From the NCBI GenBank assembly GCA_018262795.1, contig JADFDM010000002.1, positions 186,001 through 250,000 of the forward strand: a stretch of DNA of 64,000 nt, given 5' to 3'. Shown here one piece after another: positions 60,578 to 64,000 of this stretch (positions are counted from its first letter, which is position 1; each line of letters opens with the position of its first letter). Below the pieces are notes generated by a model, which was not told where the DNA came from, made no database searches, and was given only the letters and a program-made list of their open reading frames with translations. The stretch comes from Sphingobacteriales bacterium (GTDB lineage Bacteria; Bacteroidota; Bacteroidia; Chitinophagales; LD1). A program made the position numbers and the translations under genes.

Positions 60578-61366
60578 ATGGAAATTATAGGTATTATTCC
60601 TTCCCGGTACAACTCTACTCGCTTCCCCGGCAAACCTTTAGTGGATATTGGTGGCAAAACAATGATACAACGAGTATATGAACAAGCCATCCAAGCTAAA
60701 TCACTTTCGGACGTAATAATAGCCACAGATGATGAAAGAATTTTTAAGGAAGTAGAAAGATTTGGCGGAAAGGTTCAAATGACTTCTGAGCACTGTAAAA
60801 ACGGAACGGAACGGTGTGCTGAAGTCATTGCTTCCAATTTTAGAAATTCAGCTATAATCGTCAATATTCAGGGCGATGAGCCTTTTATTAATCCGCAACA
60901 GATAGACCTGTTAGCCGATTGCTTTACAGATGAAAAAACAGAGATCGCTACCTTGATAAAAGAACATCCGCTTAATGAGGAGTTGCAAAATCAGACTCGT
61001 GTGAAGGTGGTGGTGAACAAGCTGATGAAAGCCATGTATTTTAGTCGGCAACTCATTCCGTTTACAAGCGAACACCACCATTTTACGGTTCATGGTTTTC
61101 AAAAATCTCCCAGTAGTACTCTGCCTCCCACCCATTCGTCAAAATATTCCACTGTGTATTACAAGCACATAGGAATTTATGCTTACCGGAAATCTGTATT
61201 GCTTGATATAGTGAAGTTGCCTCCCGGAATATTGGAAATGGCAGAAAATTTAGAACAACTTCGCTGGTTAGAAAATGGCTTCGCCATTACCTGTGCGCTA
61301 ACGAATCACGATAGCATATCGGTAGATGTTCCCGAAGATTTAGCCGCTTTAAAAAAGTTCCTTTAA
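60578..61366 (+). CDS. kdsB: 3-deoxy-manno-octulosonate cytidylyltransferase
   Basis: A 262-residue enzyme that activates Kdo as CMP-Kdo for lipopolysaccharide. MEIIGIIPSRYNSTRFPGKPLVDIGGKTMIQRVYEQA in the N-terminus is the nucleotide-binding start. VNIQGDEPFINPQQID, YYKHIGIYAYRKSVLLDIVKLP and EQLRWLENGFAI follow. ATG at 60578 is chosen over a frame that starts inside nfeD. DUF721 follows about 60 bp later. Confidence 0.96.
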   Translation: MEIIGIIPSRYNSTRFPGKPLVDIGGKTMIQRVYEQAIQAKSLSDVIIATDDERIFKEVERFGGKVQMTSEHCKNGTERCAEVIASNFRNSAIIVNIQGDEPFINPQQIDLLADCFTDEKTEIATLIKEHPLNEELQNQTRVKVVVNKLMKAMYFSRQLIPFTSEHHHFTVHGFQKSPSSTLPPTHSSKYSTVYYKHIGIYAYRKSVLLDIVKLPPGILEMAENLEQLRWLENGFAITCALTNHDSISVDVPEDLAALKKFL

Positions 61367-61426
61367 CTCCGGTTAATTTTGTTTTCATTGCGGCTGGCGA
61401 TTGCGCTAAATCTCTATATTGACCTT

Positions 61427-61717
61427 ATGCGACACAAGAACAACATTACATTGAAAGACGCACTCAGTGAAATGGTGAAAGACCTGAAACTGAAAAGCGG
61501 TATTGATGAAGTGCGGATACAGGAACACTGGAGTCGGCTGATGGGCGCTCCCATATCAAAATATACGAAACAAATTTCCTTCAAAAACGGTAAGCTATAC
61601 GTAAAGGTGGAATCTGCTCCGCTGAAACAGGAATTAAGTTTTTCAAAGGAGAAAATAAAAGAACTGTTTAATAAAGAACTGGGGGAGGAACTGATTAGAG
61701 AGGTAATAATTTTTTAG
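61427..61717 (+). CDS. DUF721 (DciA-like) protein
   Basis: A 96-residue protein of the DUF721 family. LKDALSEMVKDLKLKSGIDEVRIQEHWSRLMGAPISKYTKQISFKNGKLYVKVESAPLKQELSF shows the family's helical start and W.......I...T....F..G.L.V.V..S.L..EL pattern. DciA members load replicative helicase in some bacteria, but short DUF721 proteins are not all proven to do so. ATG at 61427 is chosen over one at 61379. Confidence 0.85.
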   Translation: MRHKNNITLKDALSEMVKDLKLKSGIDEVRIQEHWSRLMGAPISKYTKQISFKNGKLYVKVESAPLKQELSFSKEKIKELFNKELGEELIREVIIF

Positions 61718-61803
61718 AAGCAATCGCAACAATGGTAATCCACATTGGGCTGTGAACACCCCAAAGAAAAGCCAAACGCAAAACACATATCTTGCAGGCA
61801 TTG

Positions 61804-63378
61804 ATGACAGGAATTAGGTTGGTAGTTTTAATATTTTTTTTTCTATTCTGCTCCGTGCAGAATTTGTTTTCTCAGTCTGCCGGTAATTCTGTACCGGTTC
61901 AGAAAAATTCTTATTCTTTCAGCCAACAGCACGGAAACAGTATCGAATTAAAACTGATGCTGGTGAATGCAACGCTTGAACTGAACGAGGCAATGCTCGA
62001 AGGAGTGAGAGCCAGCATTGACACTTTGAATCTTCCCGAAAATACCCAAGCCCCCAAGAATAGTGATATGCAAACTACGCTGTTGCAAATGAAGCGCGCT
62101 CGCGACAAAGTGTTGCTGATGCCTTACTTGTTGCATGTACAGGATAGCCTGTCAAATGAAGTCACACTACTTAAATCGGAACAAAAAACTTTGGAAGGCA
62201 TGGTGGGAAGCACCACAAAGGTTCAACCCGTGGTGGTGAAAAGTCAGATACTGGCTGCCGGGAAAGACTCCGTCAAATTAGAAACCAGTTACAATCCTGA
62301 GAATGGAGAAAAGGAAACCGTTATTCAAAATCTAAAAACCAACGAGGTGATTGTGATGAATGATGGCATGAGTAAGTCTGAACGTAAGAAAAGTGAAAAA
62401 AAACTTAGAAAGTATAAGGACATATTACCGAAAGATACTGTTCTGGTATATGACATTGGCTCTTCACTAACTCCTGAACCGGAAGCAAAATCACAAACCA
62501 GCATAGACTATTCCACAAAAAACATTGACACCGCAACGATCAATCGAATTAAAGAGGATACCACCTCTGTTATTATTATCAGAAGCCCCGAAAGCAATGA
62601 TTCAATTGTTATAAAACCAAGAAAAACAAAATCACATCGCAATGAGCCGATTGCTTCGAAGGTTATTGTGGAAAATCCAGAAGAAAACGCATCTGACAAA
62701 AAAGCTGAAGCGGATTCTTTAGATAGAATCAAGGCGGAGTTTTTCCTTAAACGCGCGCTAAGGAGTATTGATACAAAAGATTTTAAACAGGCGAACACCT
62801 ATCTGCGAAAGGCTGTCACCATTTATCCCAATTACTATGACGCTTGGTACGCAATGGCCGAAATGGACGAAAACAACCAAATGGAAAGCAAAGCACTAAA
62901 GGAATATAAAAGATGCACTGAAATTGATAGCTCTCGACCTATCTTGTTTTATAAAATCGGAAGCATTTACACAAAAACGAACCGCAAAAAGGAAGCGTTT
63001 GAGAATTTTGACAAAGCCGTAAAACTAAACCCCTCTTATATTGATGCCTTGATGCAACGCGCTTCAATTTTGACGGAATGGAATAAAATAAACGAAGCCA
63101 TATTAGACTACGACCAAGTAACTAAAACCGATAAAACTTATTACAAAGCTTACAAGGCAAGAGGAATGGCCAAGATGAGTTTCAAGTTTTATAATGAAGC
63201 GGCAGATGACTTTACCCGCTTTTTGATTTTTGAGCCGGAAGATGCCGAATCATATTATTACCGTGGGGTGTGCCGCATCGGCAACAACGAATTATTAGAT
63301 GGTTGCTTAGATCTTTCTACCGCCTTAGAAAAAGGATACACTGCTGCTGAAAAAGCGATCAGAGAAAGTTGCGAATAA
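61804..63378 (+). CDS. Exported tetratricopeptide-repeat protein
   Basis: A 524-residue protein. The ATG at 61804 begins a signal peptide (IRLVVLIFFFLFCSVQNLFS). The middle is long, charged and probably disordered or coiled (KSERKKSEKKLRKYKD; KPRKTKSHRNEP). The C-terminal 200 residues hold at least four TPR units, for example FKQANTYLRKAVTIYPNYYDAWYAMAEMDE, PILFYKIGSIYTKTNRKKEAFENFDKAVKLNPSYIDA and AILDYDQVTKTDKTYYKAY. A scaffold in the envelope is likely; partner unknown. Confidence 0.88.
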   Translation: MTGIRLVVLIFFFLFCSVQNLFSQSAGNSVPVQKNSYSFSQQHGNSIELKLMLVNATLELNEAMLEGVRASIDTLNLPENTQAPKNSDMQTTLLQMKRARDKVLLMPYLLHVQDSLSNEVTLLKSEQKTLEGMVGSTTKVQPVVVKSQILAAGKDSVKLETSYNPENGEKETVIQNLKTNEVIVMNDGMSKSERKKSEKKLRKYKDILPKDTVLVYDIGSSLTPEPEAKSQTSIDYSTKNIDTATINRIKEDTTSVIIIRSPESNDSIVIKPRKTKSHRNEPIASKVIVENPEENASDKKAEADSLDRIKAEFFLKRALRSIDTKDFKQANTYLRKAVTIYPNYYDAWYAMAEMDENNQMESKALKEYKRCTEIDSSRPILFYKIGSIYTKTNRKKEAFENFDKAVKLNPSYIDALMQRASILTEWNKINEAILDYDQVTKTDKTYYKAYKARGMAKMSFKFYNEAADDFTRFLIFEPEDAESYYYRGVCRIGNNELLDGCLDLSTALEKGYTAAEKAIRESCE

Positions 63379-63420
63379 ATTCATCTGAAACCCATTTTGC
63401 TATATTGCGTCAATAGTTGA

Positions 63421-64000
63421 ATGATGAGGAAGAGTAAGGGGCTGATTATTGTAGTATGCGTATTCGTTTTGTCTGCTTGTGAACGAAAACAAACAGCCCT
63501 TACCGATCCCGGAAAACCGGTGAGAACACTGACTTCCTATTTTGATTCAAAATACCTACTCTACAAACTCCCAAATGATTTTTATACAGACCAAAAACTG
63601 AACAACAGTTTTGACGGTGACTTTACTACCGGCAACTATAGAGGGTTAAAAATCGAATATGAACCACTCGGCTATTCCTCGGATTACAATCTACAGTACA
63701 CCCATGTGTACAGTGCTGAATGTGGGTATCACACCGCAGACACCGTATGGAAATATGCCGAAGTTTGTTTTCCCAACACCTGCCTCACTAAAGACAAAGC
63801 GTATGCAAAAGTAAAAGTGAGTAACACCACTGATCAAACGAAGCAAATATCATTTCGCCTGTTCTATCAAAACACTTCCTACTGGCAGCGGACAGATGAT
63901 TCTATTAACTTTAGCAAGTCTGACTTTTTAGATAATTATTACGGTGCTTCGGGAACGGTTTCCGTTTCGATACGTCCACATTCCGACACCGTGCTCCAAC
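63421..64000 (+). CDS. Lipoprotein, partial (cut by the window end)
   Basis: From ATG at 63421 the frame is open to the last base (193 codons). A second ATG follows at 63424. The start MRKSKGLIIVVCVFVLSA-C is a lipobox, then ERKQTALTDPGKPV. The mature part is rich in Tyr, Asn and Asp with beta-type sequence (VKVSNTTDQTKQISFRLFYQNTSYWQR), perhaps an Ig-like surface domain. I do not recognise the family. The C-terminus lies outside the window. Confidence 0.8.
   Translation, partial: MMRKSKGLIIVVCVFVLSACERKQTALTDPGKPVRTLTSYFDSKYLLYKLPNDFYTDQKLNNSFDGDFTTGNYRGLKIEYEPLGYSSDYNLQYTHVYSAECGYHTADTVWKYAEVCFPNTCLTKDKAYAKVKVSNTTDQTKQISFRLFYQNTSYWQRTDDSINFSKSDFLDNYYGASGTVSVSIRPHSDTVLQ

Noticed and set aside
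1-64000. Prophage, integron, restriction or toxin-antitoxin system
   Set aside because: No integrase, capsid, methyltransferase-restriction pair or toxin-antitoxin motif was found on either strand.

Overview
The window looks like a chromosomal segment of a member of the Bacteroidota, possibly of the Chitinophagales/Saprospirales type (the order is inference). The sequence evidence is a PorQ homologue of the type IX secretion system (T9SS), one protein with a T9SS type A and one with a type B C-terminal sorting domain, a TonB-dependent receptor paired with a DUF4249 lipoprotein, many short lipoproteins, starts that lack Shine-Dalgarno sequences, and several promoter-like TAnnTTTG boxes. Most of the window is ordinary housekeeping and envelope sequence with short intergenic gaps. 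I saw no transposase, integrase, rRNA or CRISPR array.

Layout. 1-651: palindrome-rich duplicated repeat. 652-6884: a small secreted protein, a TolB-like propeller, a DoxX/MauE membrane protein, an orphan OppB/DppB permease with shikimate kinase, a lipoprotein and a lone WYL domain. 7049-13251: valS, an OppA/DppA lipoprotein, porQ and a lipoprotein. 13218-14160: a mosaic of GIY-YIG nuclease genes, one intact tRNA-Met, three perfect 92-bp tandem pseudo-tRNA repeats and a further tRNA fragment. 14155-18397: a metallo-hydrolase, ribH, a TPR protein, pdhA and, divergently, recF. 18708-23748: a giant T9SS type B protein, a four-helix-bundle (S23) gene between inverted repeats, ribE, a SirB-like/cytochrome c fusion and OsmC. 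23750-32253: M1 peptidase, metallophosphoesterase, pyrD, DUF4159, rsmE, aspartate kinase, GNAT and fbp. 32430-41491: a giant alpha-2-macroglobulin, ClC channel, TPR lipoprotein, folP and DUF1599.

41521-44345: an ergothioneine cassette (egtB-egtD) bracketed by about 145-bp direct repeats. 44426-49419: an RCC1 propeller with a T9SS tag, DUF4249 and a TonB receptor. 49680-52842: two tandem paralogues of an unrecognised family. 52889-58153: nuoA-B-C-D-E-F on the minus strand, with a frameshifted S23 gene between nuoD and nuoE and no nuoG or later genes after nuoF. 58279-64000: a LysM/RlpA-like protein, NfeD/ClpP-like protease, kdsB, DUF721, a TPR protein and a lipoprotein cut by the window end.

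Functional links: ribH and ribE (riboflavin) are unlinked; OppA-like and OppB-like parts are separate and their other subunits are not here; nuoA-F encode the connecting and electron-input parts of complex I; egtB and egtD give the first two dedicated steps to ergothioneine. The most unusual region is 13218-14160. A promoter-like element precedes the tandem pseudo-tRNAs and the real tRNA-Met, a terminator hairpin lies immediately before the GIY-YIG gene, and that gene ends inside another tRNA fragment.
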